DNA from: an uncultured Clostridia bacterium | GTDB taxonomy: Bacteria; Bacillota; Clostridia; TANB77; CAG-508 | Assembly (NCBI GenBank): GCA_944387405.1 | Contig: CALXET010000002.1 | Span: forward strand, 193,316-257,315 | Length of the DNA: 64,000 nucleotides | Direction: 5' to 3' | Shown: positions 9,144-17,837 of the stretch, piece by piece | Numbering within the stretch: the stretch's first letter is position 1 | Layout: the number at the start of each line of letters is the position of its first letter | Position numbers and translations under genes: made by a program | The notes under the pieces: model-generated | The model's database searches: none | The model's input: the letters and a program-made list of their open reading frames with translations, nothing else | What the model was told of the DNA's origin: nothing

Positions 9144-10097
9144 TTATTTTCCTATGTATATATCATTATTATTTAAATGATCAACTAAAATTTTATATAA
9201 ATTACTTCTTGTTATATTCTCCCATTTTCCAGTCTTACCATTTTCAAAATATGTTGTTTTAAATTCTTTTGTCCTATCTACTGTATATCCACTTATAAAT
9301 TTGCTGTTATCTTCTCTTATCGCATATATTGGAACAATTGGGTAATTGGTTTCTTTATATAAAAATACTAATTCATCTTCTGACGTAATTGCAAATCTTG
9401 GAATCCATGCCTGAACATTTTCTATGCCTACTGCATCTGAATCTAATGTAGTTGCATAACATAAGAATTTATCAAAATATGAATAATTTGCCCAATTTTC
9501 ATCGCTTTTTTCTACTACTTTAAATTTACTCTCACTACTTGTATCTATATTGTTTAATGTGTTTACAAGCTCTTTTGTCCCATCAGTAATTACTACAGGA
9601 TATAAATAATCATACATTTCTATATCATCTTCAAGGTTAACTTTTTCTCTTTGTTTTAACAGTCTTATTTCTGTTGCATCTGAATTTTCAAAATTACCCT
9701 TTAAATCATATCTAACTTGTATTACGATCTCTTTTACTAAATCGAAATCTGTATTATATCCATCGTATTTTAATTTATTTATATTAATATTTACACTGTA
9801 ATTATCAGAATTTAAATCTGTAATTCCAAAGTTTTCTGCTACTTCTAAATTTGTATATGTTCCTGTTTTATAAATAAATTCATCATCATACTCTAAATTT
9901 TTTAATTGCTCTGCAATTTTTGATGCAGCATCTGCTGCTCTTGCATTCATTCTCATTTCATATGATAAAGATCTTATATTTCCATATACAGTAAGCAAAA
10001 ATGTTAAAGACATCGCAAGTATGAATATAGCAATAACTAAATCCTGACCTGTAATTCCCCTCTCATTTCTTACTCTCTTAAATAATTTTTTTAACAT
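9144..10097 (-). CDS. Prepilin-like minor pilin
   Basis: About 317 residues with a class III prepilin leader: basic MLKKLFKRVRNERG, then the hydrophobic helix ITGQDLVIAIFILAMSLTF. Cleavage is expected after Gly in NERG. The long polar C-terminus resembles clostridial minor pilins and pseudopilins, and no further domain is recognised. The start at 10097 follows AGGGAG; it overlaps nothing and sits 11 bases after the peptidase gene, so it is probably processed by that enzyme. Placement before pilB suggests a tip or priming role, which is inference. Confidence 0.75.
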   Translation of the reverse strand: MLKKLFKRVRNERGITGQDLVIAIFILAMSLTFLLTVYGNIRSLSYEMRMNARAADAASKIAEQLKNLEYDDEFIYKTGTYTNLEVAENFGITDLNSDNYSVNININKLKYDGYNTDFDLVKEIVIQVRYDLKGNFENSDATEIRLLKQREKVNLEDDIEMYDYLYPVVITDGTKELVNTLNNIDTSSESKFKVVEKSDENWANYSYFDKFLCYATTLDSDAVGIENVQAWIPRFAITSEDELVFLYKETNYPIVPIYAIREDNSKFISGYTVDRTKEFKTTYFENGKTGKWENITRSNLYKILVDHLNNNDIYIGK

Positions 10098-10108
10098 ATA
10101 TCTCCCTC

Positions 10109-10918
10109 TTACCATACAATCATTTTAATAACTTGTACTAACATAACTATAAAGTTTGAAACAGCTAAATAAAAAGCAACTGGGATCTCTAATTTTTCAT
10201 CTTGATCTTCCATCAAAATATTACTTTTATCTACTGGTTTTAATTTTATACTTACTATCTTTATTACTATAAATAATATTGTAATTAATACTGTCATAAA
10301 AACTTCATTTGTATTTAAGAATAATTGCATATATTCAACAATCATTACTAAATCTATTATATAATTATCACATTTTAGATTATTTATAAAATATAATATT
10401 AAAATTAAAGCAATATATATAATATGTCTATATATATTAGAAAACTCTAATTGACCTACTATACATAGATATAGCATATATCCTAGACATAATATTGATC
10501 CAACAAGTATAACTTTTCTAAATACTATCTTTTTTTCTCTATCAATTCCAGCAATAATTACAATTGTTGTTGCATATATTACTAAATATATAAAACTAAA
10601 TAATACATCAATTGTAACATCTGCTACTGGTACTTGTAACTTCATATATAATAATACTGCTGTAAGACCTGACAAAATTTCTATAATAAAATATCTAAGC
10701 CTTATTTTCTCTTTGCAGTATCTACATTTACCACCTAAGAAAATATAACTTAGAACTGGAATTAAATCAAAGAATCCAAGCTTATGTCCACAATTAGGAC
10801 AAAATGATCTTTCTTTTATTATGTCTTTTTTTAAAGGTAATCTATAAACTGCTAGAGTTGCAAAACTACCAAACAATGTACCAATTATGAAAATTAAAAT
10901 GTAAAATACTATTTCCAT
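10109..10918 (-). CDS. pilD: Prepilin peptidase (PilD/ComC family, A24)
   Basis: A 269-residue polytopic membrane protein. The N-terminal A24 domain is intact: GSFATLAVYRLPL, two zinc-binding CxxC pairs (CPNCGHKLG and CRYCKEKIRLRY) and multiple transmembrane helices. The first catalytic Asp is in AGIDREKK. The second is probably in YIIDLVMIVEYM, where the usual GxGD is degenerate. The enzyme cleaves and N-methylates prepilins. It lies beside three prepilin-like genes, its expected substrates. The degenerate second motif is the one unusual point. Confidence 0.88.
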   Translation of the reverse strand: MEIVFYILIFIIGTLFGSFATLAVYRLPLKKDIIKERSFCPNCGHKLGFFDLIPVLSYIFLGGKCRYCKEKIRLRYFIIEILSGLTAVLLYMKLQVPVADVTIDVLFSFIYLVIYATTIVIIAGIDREKKIVFRKVILVGSILCLGYMLYLCIVGQLEFSNIYRHIIYIALILILYFINNLKCDNYIIDLVMIVEYMQLFLNTNEVFMTVLITILFIVIKIVSIKLKPVDKSNILMEDQDEKLEIPVAFYLAVSNFIVMLVQVIKMIVW

Positions 10919-11000
10919 TAGTTTATAGATCCTTTCTTTTCTTTAGTTTTAAAATTACATTATTCTAAAATCATTTTTTACAACCTACAAAAAACATTAA

Positions 11001-11411
11001 TTACTCAGCTACCACAGTTGTAGATTGAGTTGCACCATCAAATGTAGCTTTATAAGTTGTTCCACCCACAATTACAGTAAATGTTGCCTTTGTTGGCTCT
11101 CCATATACTTCTGCAGCATTTGAAACTACATATCCTTCTGGTAAAGATGTACAAAGTTTTGAACTCTTGTCACCAACAGCAACTACTATATCATCTACTA
11201 ATCCTTCTGCCCCTGCATTTCCTTCTGTTAAAACATTGTTTTGTAAATATTGTGATATTTGAGCAAATACTGCCATTTGAACTTGTTCTTCAACTGTTGA
11301 TAATTGATTTTCTGTTTTTGCCGTAGTAGCTTGCGCTAATATTCCATTTGATTGGAGTGTCATACTAAAAGATATTGACATTATTACTAAAAATCCCAAA
11401 ATAAAATTCAT
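11001..11411 (-). CDS. Pilin paralog lacking the class III leader
   Basis: A 136-residue protein strongly similar to its upstream neighbour from the SNGILAQA region onward (shared ENQLSTVEEQVQMAVFAQ, SKLCTSLPEGY and TTYKATFDGATQSTTV), so a tandem duplicate. Its N-terminus differs: MNFILGFLVIMSISFSMTL keeps a hydrophobic helix but has no basic leader ending in Gly, so the prepilin peptidase site is gone and a Sec-type signal or anchor is more likely. The start at 11411 has AAAGGGG; a longer frame to 11441 adds MLFFKNKGEK without a ribosome site, and its KG could restore a crude leader. The hairpin between the two genes may lower its expression. Confidence 0.75.
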   Translation of the reverse strand: MNFILGFLVIMSISFSMTLQSNGILAQATTAKTENQLSTVEEQVQMAVFAQISQYLQNNVLTEGNAGAEGLVDDIVVAVGDKSSKLCTSLPEGYVVSNAAEVYGEPTKATFTVIVGGTTYKATFDGATQSTTVVAE

Positions 11412-11430
11412 TTTTTCCCCTTTATTTTTA

Positions 11431-11470
11431 AAAAAGAGCATATGCTCTAAGCACTACATATGCTCTTTTT
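11431..11470 (-). terminator. Hairpin between the two pilin genes
   Basis: AGAGCATATG and CATATGCTCT form a 10-bp stem with a 12-nt loop and T-run on the minus strand. Placed after the major pilin gene, it could act as a partial terminator or a 3' stabiliser that gives excess major pilin mRNA over downstream genes. Confidence 0.7.
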
Positions 11471-11486
11471 ATATAAAATTATTTAA

Positions 11487-11939
11487 TTAGCCATCATTTT
11501 CTGCTAATTTTACAGTTGTAGATTGAGCTACACCATCAAATTCTGCAGTATAATCTGTCCCATCAACTGTAACTGTAAAAGTAATCTTTGTTCCATTTGG
11601 TGCAGGATCCTTTACAGAATATCCTTCTGGTAAAGATGAACATAGTTTTGAATTTTCGTCACCTATAGCATCTCTAATGTTTTCAACTAATCTTCCTGCT
11701 CCAGTATCTCCTTCTGCTAAAACATTATCTTGTAAAAATTGTGATGTTTGAGCAAATACTGCCATTTGAACTTGTTCCTCAATAGTTGCTAATTGATTTT
11801 CAGCTTTTGCTTGGTTAGCTTGACTTAGGATACCATTTTGTCCTAATACCATTGAAATTGTTACACCTGCTAAAATTAATAATACGATAATTGTAATAAC
11901 AAGTGCTACTAATGTTATGCCTTTTTGATTTCTTAACAT
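11487..11939 (-). CDS. pilA: Type IV major pilin
   Basis: A 150-residue prepilin. The leader MLRNQKG is followed by the hydrophobic helix ITLVALVITIIVLLILAGV, a form common in Clostridia where Glu5 is absent. The globular part contains a Cys (LCSSLPEGY) and a beta-rich C-terminus. Subunits polymerise into the pilus after cleavage at Gly7. AAAGGAGG precedes the start. A hairpin and a diverged tandem copy follow. Confidence 0.9.
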   Translation of the reverse strand: MLRNQKGITLVALVITIIVLLILAGVTISMVLGQNGILSQANQAKAENQLATIEEQVQMAVFAQTSQFLQDNVLAEGDTGAGRLVENIRDAIGDENSKLCSSLPEGYSVKDPAPNGTKITFTVTVDGTDYTAEFDGVAQSTTVKLAENDG

Positions 11940-12002
11940 TATAAAATTCCTCCTTTAAATTTTTAAATTGTGTATATATTTTTAATAAAATATAACCTAA
12001 AA

Positions 12003-12551
12003 TTATTTTGTTGTACCTTTGTCAAAAAATGGTTCATCATCATCTTCTTTTTCTTCTTTGTCTTCATCATCTTTTTGACTAGTACTTGAATTACTACTAC
12101 TACTGCTATTGCTGCTATTATTGCTATTATTTTTATTATTACTACTTCCACTATTATAATCATCATCTCTATTACTAACTGATGTAGAAGAGCTTGATGA
12201 AGAAGTAGTTTTATCATCATCCTCTGGAATACCTCCAACGCCATATGTATTTGAATGTATGTCTGAAAAAGGATGTTTTTTACTTTTATCTATAATACCT
12301 TCAGAAACATATTCAGATACATCATCAGAATTTAAACTATACATACTTTTTGAAAGTGATACTATAACTTGATTTGTCTGTGTTGCATCATCATCTAAAG
12401 CATTTGCAACTTCTGCATCTCTTGAATATTCTATTTTCTCACTATCATCTGTATTTATATTTAAATAATCATAAAATACTAAAATAAGAATTATTACCAT
12501 TGCTATAGCAATTAATGACATGCTTATTACTTCTTTTAAGACAGATTTCAT
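12003..12551 (-). CDS. Pilus operon membrane protein with Ser/Asn/Asp-rich tail
   Basis: 182 residues: a single N-terminal membrane helix (MSLIAIAMVIILILVFYDYL), about 70 ordered-looking residues, then a long low-complexity tail of Ser, Asn and Asp/Glu ending FFDKGTTK. It lies where PilP-like or minor components are often found, between the PilO-like gene and the pilin, 9 bases after the former. I do not recognise a family. The membrane anchor and disordered extracytoplasmic tail could span the cell wall, which is inference. Confidence 0.65.
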   Translation of the reverse strand: MKSVLKEVISMSLIAIAMVIILILVFYDYLNINTDDSEKIEYSRDAEVANALDDDATQTNQVIVSLSKSMYSLNSDDVSEYVSEGIIDKSKKHPFSDIHSNTYGVGGIPEDDDKTTSSSSSSTSVSNRDDDYNSGSSNNKNNSNNSSNSSSSSNSSTSQKDDEDKEEKEDDDEPFFDKGTTK

Positions 12552-12560
12552 ATTTTTTTC

Positions 12561-13397
12561 CTACCTTACTTCATTATTTTCTTCAGAAGAATCTGAATTT
12601 CCATCTGAAGTCTCATTAGATGTAGAATTTGATTCATCATCAGATGTCTCGTTAGATGTTGAATTTGTTTCATCTGACTCATCTTCTGCATCTCCTTCTG
12701 CTCCTGCCTCATCTTCTAAATCTCCTGTTAAAGACTCTTGTGCTTCAGGACCATCTTCTACTTGATTATCTATAAGCTCTAATGTTTCTAATGATAAAGG
12801 AACATCTTTTACTACAAATGTTGCAGTTACATAATTTGCCTTTGTTTCTTCTTTCTCTGAATCCTTAGGTTCGTATGGAATTAATTTAAAATGACTTATT
12901 GAAAAGAATTCTAGTCCGTTATCATCTTCACAATCTTCAATAAAATCACTTATTGGTTTATACTCACCATCTACTGTAAAATTTAAATCTGCAAATATAT
13001 AGTCTTCATTTTCAGAAGGAGTTGCACTAGTAGTACATACTAATCCTAAATCTACTCCATTTCTTATTCCATGAGTTCCTATTATAGTCCATAAATATTC
13101 TAGATCATAATAATCTCCATATGCTGCTTGTTCTTGTTTGTCTGCTGATACATATTTACTTACTTGAGTATATTGTTCTTTAGCAGTTGAAAACTCAGCA
13201 AGTACTGTTCTTAAATTTTCTAATGTCTCATTATATTTTTCCTTATCCTTCTCCATTAGTGCTACTTTCTCGTCATAATCATCTTTTTGAACTTGAAGAG
13301 CAGACATACTACTAATTCCAGAAAATCCATATGAATACAAATAGAAACTAAATACGCAAGCAACTAATATTAATAATCCAATAATTATTTTTCTCAT
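12561..13397 (-). CDS. PilO-like pilus alignment protein
   Basis: 278 residues. The N-terminal membrane helix (IIIGLLILVACVFSFYLYSYGF) is followed by a coiled coil (residues about 35-75) and a compact alpha/beta domain, the architecture of PilO in the PilM-PilN-PilO complex. Its position directly after the PilM/PilN gene supports this. The last 70 residues are an acidic Ser/Thr-rich repeat region (ETSDDESNSTSNETSDG), not part of PilO elsewhere. Sequence similarity to PilO is weak, so the call rests mainly on architecture and order. Confidence 0.7.
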   Translation of the reverse strand: MRKIIIGLLILVACVFSFYLYSYGFSGISSMSALQVQKDDYDEKVALMEKDKEKYNETLENLRTVLAEFSTAKEQYTQVSKYVSADKQEQAAYGDYYDLEYLWTIIGTHGIRNGVDLGLVCTTSATPSENEDYIFADLNFTVDGEYKPISDFIEDCEDDNGLEFFSISHFKLIPYEPKDSEKEETKANYVTATFVVKDVPLSLETLELIDNQVEDGPEAQESLTGDLEDEAGAEGDAEDESDETNSTSNETSDDESNSTSNETSDGNSDSSEENNEVR

Positions 13398-13422
13398 CTT
13401 GCAAAACTCCTTATTTTTTAGT

Positions 13423-15015
13423 TTATTCTGGTAATTCTCCTATAATCGTTACATATATTTCATCTTCTTCTTTATAACTTGTTGTTGATGTTACATTTGT
13501 TAAAATACCATCTGTATATAATATAACTTTAAACAAACCTAATTGCTCATAATCTTTTGATTTTGCAACTATTGACATTTTATTTCCAGATGTATTTTCT
13601 ATTGAAACTAATATTACCTCTTCTGGCATTGAATACATTACTTGTTGTAAGAAAATTGGAATAGCATTTTTTACTATAGTTCCTTCTTCTGCAACTTCAA
13701 CATCATTTCCTGTTAATTTATTATATCTTTCTGTATATGTATCTGCTGCTGCTTGCAACATTCCAATATCTTGAGAAGCTTTTATTGTTTGTGTTTGTGC
13801 ATTTTTTCTTTCTACTGCTAATTGGTTTGAAGCTTCAACTAAATTATTTGATACAAAATAAGATAATACTGAATATCCTATAGCAAAAATCAATACTGTA
13901 GCTAAAATTCTACACAATAATTTTTCTTGTGAATCTAAACTACCTTTATTAAATTCAGGTAATTTTAAATCTGGAACTCCAGTTATCTCTATTCCTCCAA
14001 TTGATTTTGTTCCTCCACCATTTGATTTAAAGTTAAGTTCTGGTATTCCTTCTCCTACACCCTCAAGTGCAAGTGCTGTAGCAGAATTTGCTTCCATTAA
14101 TTCTTTTACAGAAACTTTTAATGAAGATGTTTTTAAAAAGCTAGGTCTTAACATCTCACAGTGAATATTATCAAAATAATTTTGGAAATATAAATCAACA
14201 TTATTTATAGCAATTCCTGATCCTGTAAGATATATAGTATCTATATTTTCAGGAATTTCATCTTTTATTCTTTTTACTTCATTTACAATTTTATAAAGTG
14301 TTGGCATTACAACATCTAAATATTCGTTTCCATCTGCGATTCCAGTATCTTGTGTTGATATTGTTGTATTTTTACATATTTCATAAGATTTAGAAAGCGA
14401 ATTTTCACTCGCATTTATCTCTGAAAGTATCTGACTCATTCCGTCATTTATTTTTATAATATCATCTATTACTCCATTTATAACTGTTGTTACTGTTGTC
14501 ATATCCTCAATATTAACAATAATTGCATTTGGATTAGAATCTAAATCTAATAAATTCACAATACTTGTAGAAATAGGAGTTGAAGAAGCAAGTTTCAATT
14601 TTTCAAATGGTCTTACTCTTTCTTCTAAAGCTGCTTTCATTACTGAAACATTTAAAGCTCTCATCTTGTCTGCATTGTTTCTATTTACTGACAAAATATA
14701 TCTATGTTCAAATAAATTTTTCTCATAGCCTTTTTCATTGCAAATCATTTCAAATTCAATATCTATTGACTTTCTGATATCATTTTTGCTTAATAAAGAA
14801 AATACATCGATGTAATCATAATTTTCACCAGAAATATTTATTGCTATTGGTAATCTTTGGCTATTAGTTTCTTGTACTATTTGATTTAATGTGCCTTTTA
14901 AGTCTTCATAAAACTTAACGCCTGATGATTCTATTTTTATATTATCTTTTTCTTTGCTAATCTTTGAATATTTAACACATAAATCGTCTATATAAATACC
15001 TAAACAGCTTTGCAT
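13423..15015 (-). CDS. PilM-PilN fusion protein
   Basis: 530 residues. Residues 1 to about 330 resemble the actin-like PilM ATPase (GIYIDDLCVKYSKI opening strand, IDTIYLTGSGIAINN phosphate loop region). After a linker, a transmembrane helix near residues 367-387 (LLCRILATVLIFAIGYSVLS) leads into a coiled coil and a small ferredoxin-like domain with VILVSIENTSGNKMSIVAKS, as in PilN. PilM and PilN are usually two interacting proteins; here they are one chain. It is the first gene of the operon, and the start has AAAGGAG. Confidence 0.78.
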   Translation of the reverse strand: MQSCLGIYIDDLCVKYSKISKEKDNIKIESSGVKFYEDLKGTLNQIVQETNSQRLPIAINISGENYDYIDVFSLLSKNDIRKSIDIEFEMICNEKGYEKNLFEHRYILSVNRNNADKMRALNVSVMKAALEERVRPFEKLKLASSTPISTSIVNLLDLDSNPNAIIVNIEDMTTVTTVINGVIDDIIKINDGMSQILSEINASENSLSKSYEICKNTTISTQDTGIADGNEYLDVVMPTLYKIVNEVKRIKDEIPENIDTIYLTGSGIAINNVDLYFQNYFDNIHCEMLRPSFLKTSSLKVSVKELMEANSATALALEGVGEGIPELNFKSNGGGTKSIGGIEITGVPDLKLPEFNKGSLDSQEKLLCRILATVLIFAIGYSVLSYFVSNNLVEASNQLAVERKNAQTQTIKASQDIGMLQAAADTYTERYNKLTGNDVEVAEEGTIVKNAIPIFLQQVMYSMPEEVILVSIENTSGNKMSIVAKSKDYEQLGLFKVILYTDGILTNVTSTTSYKEEDEIYVTIIGELPE

Positions 15016-15184
15016 CAGCCTTCTCCTTTGCTATATTCTAAATTTATATTTTACTCGACAGAATACCTCATAATATTGTGCTTTTATACTATTAAATTTA
15101 CCTATACTACTAATAAAAGTCAATATTTTTAACATAAGTGTTAATCAAATGTAATAGATATGTAATAATGTTTTTGGAATTTAT

Positions 15185-15213
15185 GTATAATCTTTATAAT
15201 TACGGAAATACTA
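15185..15213 (+). promoter_or_regulatory. Candidate forespore (SigF/SigG-type) promoter of the spoVA operon
   Basis: GTATA at 15185-15189 and GGAAATACTA at 15204-15213, separated by 14 bases, fit the forespore consensus GYATA and GGNNANANTW known from Bacillus (usual spacing about 15). The start codon follows 28 bases later behind AAGGAGG. The remaining divergent region back to 15016 should hold the pilus promoter; I see no stronger site. Confidence 0.6.
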
Positions 15214-15241
15214 AACAAAAATGGTACTTTAAGGAGGAAAT

Positions 15242-15689
15242 ATGGAACCTTTAGAAACAAATAAAAATTATCAAGAATATGTTGATAAAAAATCTCCAAA
15301 TTCACCAATTATTAGAAATTGCTTCAATGCTTTTTTAGTAGGTGGATTAATTTGTACTATTCGGAGAAGTTATTTCAGAATATTGTAAATATAGAGGTGT
15401 TTCATTAGAAGCATCTGGCACTATAGTTTCAATAAGTTTAATTTTTCTAAGTGCATTTTTAACTACAATAAATGTGTTTAATAAAATTGGTAAATTTGCT
15501 GGTGCGGGCTCTTTAGTTCCAATCACTGGATTTGCAAATTCAATAATATCTCCTGCCATGGAATATAAATCTGAAGGATATATAATGGGAGTTGGTTCTA
15601 AAATGTTTACTATTGCGGGGCCTGTACTTGTCTACGGAATCTCAAGTTCTATAATAGTTGGCTTTATATACTTTATATTATTTATTTAA
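15242..15689 (+). CDS. spoVAC: Stage V sporulation protein AC, needs +1 recoding at CGG codon 41
   Basis: SpoVAC is a membrane protein of the forespore channel that moves Ca-dipicolinate in sporulation and germination. Starting at 15242 behind AAGGAGG, the zero frame encodes 40 residues ending GGLICTI, then CGG (15362-15364), and stops eight codons later. Skipping the C gives GGLICTIGEVISEY and continues to 15689 with the family core (SGTIVSISLIFLSAFLTT, GAGSLVPITGFANS, FTIAGPVLVYG), giving 148 residues against about 150 in Bacillus. The recovered glycine is the conserved one in the CTIGQ-like motif. It is the first gene of spoVAC-spoVAD-spoVAE. Everything but the +1 event looks functional. 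Confidence 0.9.
15362..15365 (+). promoter_or_regulatory. +1 recoding quadruplet CGGA in spoVAC
   Basis: The context is ATT-CGG-AGA in the zero frame and ATT-C-GGA-GAA in the functional frame. The preceding Ile codon cannot re-pair as TTC without a mismatch at the first base, so simple P-site slippage is a poor explanation. Confidence 0.8.
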
Positions 15690-15740
15690 ATTATTTAACA
15701 TTTTAATTATTATATCTAATTCTATGTTATTGGAGGTTAT

Positions 15741-16746
15741 ATGAAAAAAATAGGTAATCAAACTTATAAATTATCAAACCCTGTTACTATAAAAGAAGTT
15801 GCTAGCATCGTTGGTCCAAAAGAATCTAATCGGTCCTCTTGCAAAATATTTTGATAAATGCGTTGATGATGAATTTTATGGTGAGTCTTCATGGGAAAAG
15901 GCTGAAAGTAAATTTATAAAAGATACTACAAATTTAGTTCTCTCTAAATCAGGTATCACAAATAAAGATATTGATTTTTGTTTTGCTGGCGATTTATTAA
16001 ATCAATGTATATCTTCAACATTTGGTCTCAGGGAAATTAACATACCTTTTTTTGGAATATTTGGAGCATGTTCTACTTTTGTAGAAGCTTTAATATTGGG
16101 ATCTATGTCAATTGATGGGAATTTTGCAAATAATGTGCTATGTGCTGTATCTAGTCACTTTTGCAGTGCAGAAAAACAATTCAGATTTCCATTAGAACTT
16201 GGAAATCAAAGGCCACCTACTTCTCAATGGACTGTAACAGGAAGTGGAGCTTGCATATTATCAAAAGAAGGAACAGGACCTTATATCACTCATATCACCC
16301 CTGGGAAAATTGTAGATATGGGAATAAAAGATGCAAATAATATGGGAAGTGCTATGGCACCTGGAGCAATAGACACTTTAATAGCTCATCTTGCAGATAC
16401 ATCAAGAAGTCCAGATTACTATGATGCGATCATTACAGGAGATTTAGGATATATTGGTAGAGATATAGTTCTAGAAATTGCTAATTCAAAAGGTTATAAC
16501 TTAAAAAATAACTATAATGATTGTGGAATATTAATCTTTGATAAAAACAAACAAGATACACATTCTGGAGGTTCTGGATGTGCTTGTTCTGCTACTGTAT
16601 TTTCAGGATATTTGTATAAAGAACTAAAAAATAAAAGATTAAAAAAGTTATTATTAATTACTACTGGTGCTCTTACTAATTCAACTACTTCTCAGCAAGG
16701 GGAATCTATTCCTGGAATCGCACATGCAGTAAGTATTGAAATGTAA
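15741..16746 (+). CDS. spoVAD: Stage V sporulation protein AD, needs +1 recoding at CGG codon 31
   Basis: SpoVAD is the thiolase-fold dipicolinate-binding subunit of the SpoVA channel. The frame from 15741 (behind TGGAGG) encodes MKKIGNQTYKLSNP and then SIVGPKESN, followed by CGG (15831-15833) and a stop after six more codons. Skipping the C reads GPKESNGPLAKYFDK, matching the GPKEGxGPLxxYFD motif of the family residue for residue in spacing, and runs to 16746 with GDLLNQ, GACSTF, GMGSAMAPGA and GGSGCACSA. The total is 334 residues, close to the Bacillus 338. No other defect is seen. Confidence 0.92.
15831..15834 (+). promoter_or_regulatory. +1 recoding quadruplet CGGT in spoVAD
   Basis: The context is AAT-CGG-TCC in the zero frame and AAT-C-GGT-CCT in the functional frame. 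The only one of the four sites ending in T, which requires wobble at U34 of a four-base-reading tRNA. Confidence 0.8.
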
Positions 16747-16761
16747 TTGAAAGGATTTTTT

Positions 16762-17149
16762 ATGGAATTTTTACAAAGTATAGATTATTTAAAATTACTA
16801 TATGCTTATATTGTAGGAGGAATAATTTGTATAATAGCCCAAATATTAATTGATAAAACAAAACTTACTTCAGCAAGAATTTTAGTATTATATGTAACAG
16901 TTGGGACTATTTTAGGTGGACTTGGAATATATAAATATTTAGTAGATTTTGCAGGAGCTCGGAGCTACTGTTCCTCTTACAGGCTTTGGATATAATTTAG
17001 CAAAAGGAGTCATAGCAGAAGTAAATAATATTGGTTTTTTAGGGATTTTTACTGGCGGAATAAAAGCCGCTGCTGGTGGTATTTCTGCAGCTATATTCTT
17101 TGGATATATAGCATCACTTATTTCAAAACCTAAAATAAAAAAGCAATAA
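16762..17149 (+). CDS. spoVAE: Stage V sporulation protein AE, needs +1 recoding at CGG codon 67
   Basis: SpoVAE (AEb type) is a small membrane subunit of the SpoVA channel. The start ATG at 16762 follows AAAGGA. The zero frame gives 66 residues ending DFAGA, then CGG (16960-16962) and a stop 11 codons later. Skipping the C gives AGAGATVPLTGFGYNLAKG and runs to 17149 through GIFTGGIKAAAGGISAAIFFGYI, all classic SpoVAE motifs, for about 128 residues. Membrane helices lie in both halves. It closes the operon after spoVAD with a 15-base gap. Confidence 0.9.
16960..16963 (+). promoter_or_regulatory. +1 recoding quadruplet CGGA in spoVAE
   Basis: The context is GCT-CGG-AGC in the zero frame and GCT-C-GGA-GCT in the functional frame, restoring the second Gly of the conserved AGAGATVPLTGFG motif. 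Confidence 0.8.
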
Positions 17150-17190
17150 AATCAAAATAAATATTCAAAATTGATTAACTTTGATTTTAT

Positions 17191-17219
17191 TTTACAGTAT
17201 TTACTTATCGTGTTATAAT
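17191..17219 (+). promoter_or_regulatory. Promoter of the solitary GNAT gene
   Basis: TTTACA at 17191-17196, a 17-base spacer and a perfect TATAAT at 17214-17219, followed by GGAGG before the ATG at 17251. Confidence 0.75.
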
Positions 17220-17250
17220 ATTTAGAAAAATTATAAGGAGGGTCAAAGCT

Positions 17251-17742
17251 ATGTTTGCAAAAGGCTTATTTGACACTGAACGTTTGCGGCTTCGCACATT
17301 TAGACGGAAGGATTTCGAAAGGTTTTTAAATATTGCCCTTGATACAGAAGTGCAAAAATACTTTAAAGGTCTTGGAAGTTCCGTTACTGAAATATCTGAA
17401 TACTTTGATATTATGATGTCTCAGGACAAAAACTACAATGAAGCTCTCGCAATCACTCTTAGAACTACACACCAAATAATTGGTTATGTTGGAGCTTTTT
17501 CAATGCCACCTGACACATTAAATGTAGAGTATTTTCTTGCAAAAGAATTCAGAAAGTGCGGGTACGCTACAGAGGCTTTTAAAGAGCTAATTTCTTACAT
17601 CAGGATTTTCTATCCACACATAAGATATATCTCACTTATTCTAGATAAGAAAAACATCATATCTCAAAAATTGTTATCTAAGTTCAATCCAAAAATAAAA
17701 GATTTTGACAATAACAATTATGAATATATCATATCTCTTTAA
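17251..17742 (+). CDS. GNAT acetyltransferase, RimJ/RimL-like, likely acquired
   Basis: 163 residues of the RimJ/RimL-type GNAT fold: TERLRLRTFRRKDFERF opening strand and helix, a NVEYFLAKEFRKCGYATEA acetyl-CoA loop region and a C-terminal KNIISQKLLSKFNPK. It transfers an acetyl group to an unknown amine. The gene stands alone with its own promoter and a following terminator. Its codon choice (TTC, GAC, CGC, CGT) differs from the neighbours, and it has two in-frame CGG codons (17287 and 17305) that fit Arg in family alignments. If CGG causes frameshifting here, this gene would not give an intact product, which suggests recent transfer. Confidence 0.82.
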   Translation: MFAKGLFDTERLRLRTFRRKDFERFLNIALDTEVQKYFKGLGSSVTEISEYFDIMMSQDKNYNEALAITLRTTHQIIGYVGAFSMPPDTLNVEYFLAKEFRKCGYATEAFKELISYIRIFYPHIRYISLILDKKNIISQKLLSKFNPKIKDFDNNNYEYIISL

Positions 17743-17782
17743 TCTAATAAGTTGAAAAGGAAATCACTATGTTTAAATTAAA

Positions 17783-17826
17783 AATAAGAGAGTCAGTAGT
17801 AACTACTGCTGACTCTCTTATTTTGT
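17783..17826. terminator. Bidirectional terminator between GNAT and leuS
   Basis: An inverted repeat TAAGAGAGTCAG/CTGACTCTCTTA, with T-rich sequence on both sides, ends the plus-strand GNAT and the minus-strand leuS. Confidence 0.8.
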
Positions 17827-17837
17827 TTTTCATTTTT

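Noticed and set aside
11963..12244. Met/Ile/Lys-rich open frame overlapping the pilus membrane-protein gene
   Set aside because: It is an out-of-frame read of the Ser/Asn/Asp tail and has no ribosome site.
15242..17149. spoVA frameshifts as assembly or sequencing errors or decay
   Set aside because: All four events (including 61221) insert the same base before GG, outside homopolymers, and each creates an in-frame CGG that the native genes otherwise lack. Decay would leave varied lesions. Raw reads could still overturn this.
17251..17742. A fifth CGG shift in the solitary GNAT gene
   Set aside because: The frame stays open and family-like through both CGG codons, and the shifted frame gives no GNAT sequence.
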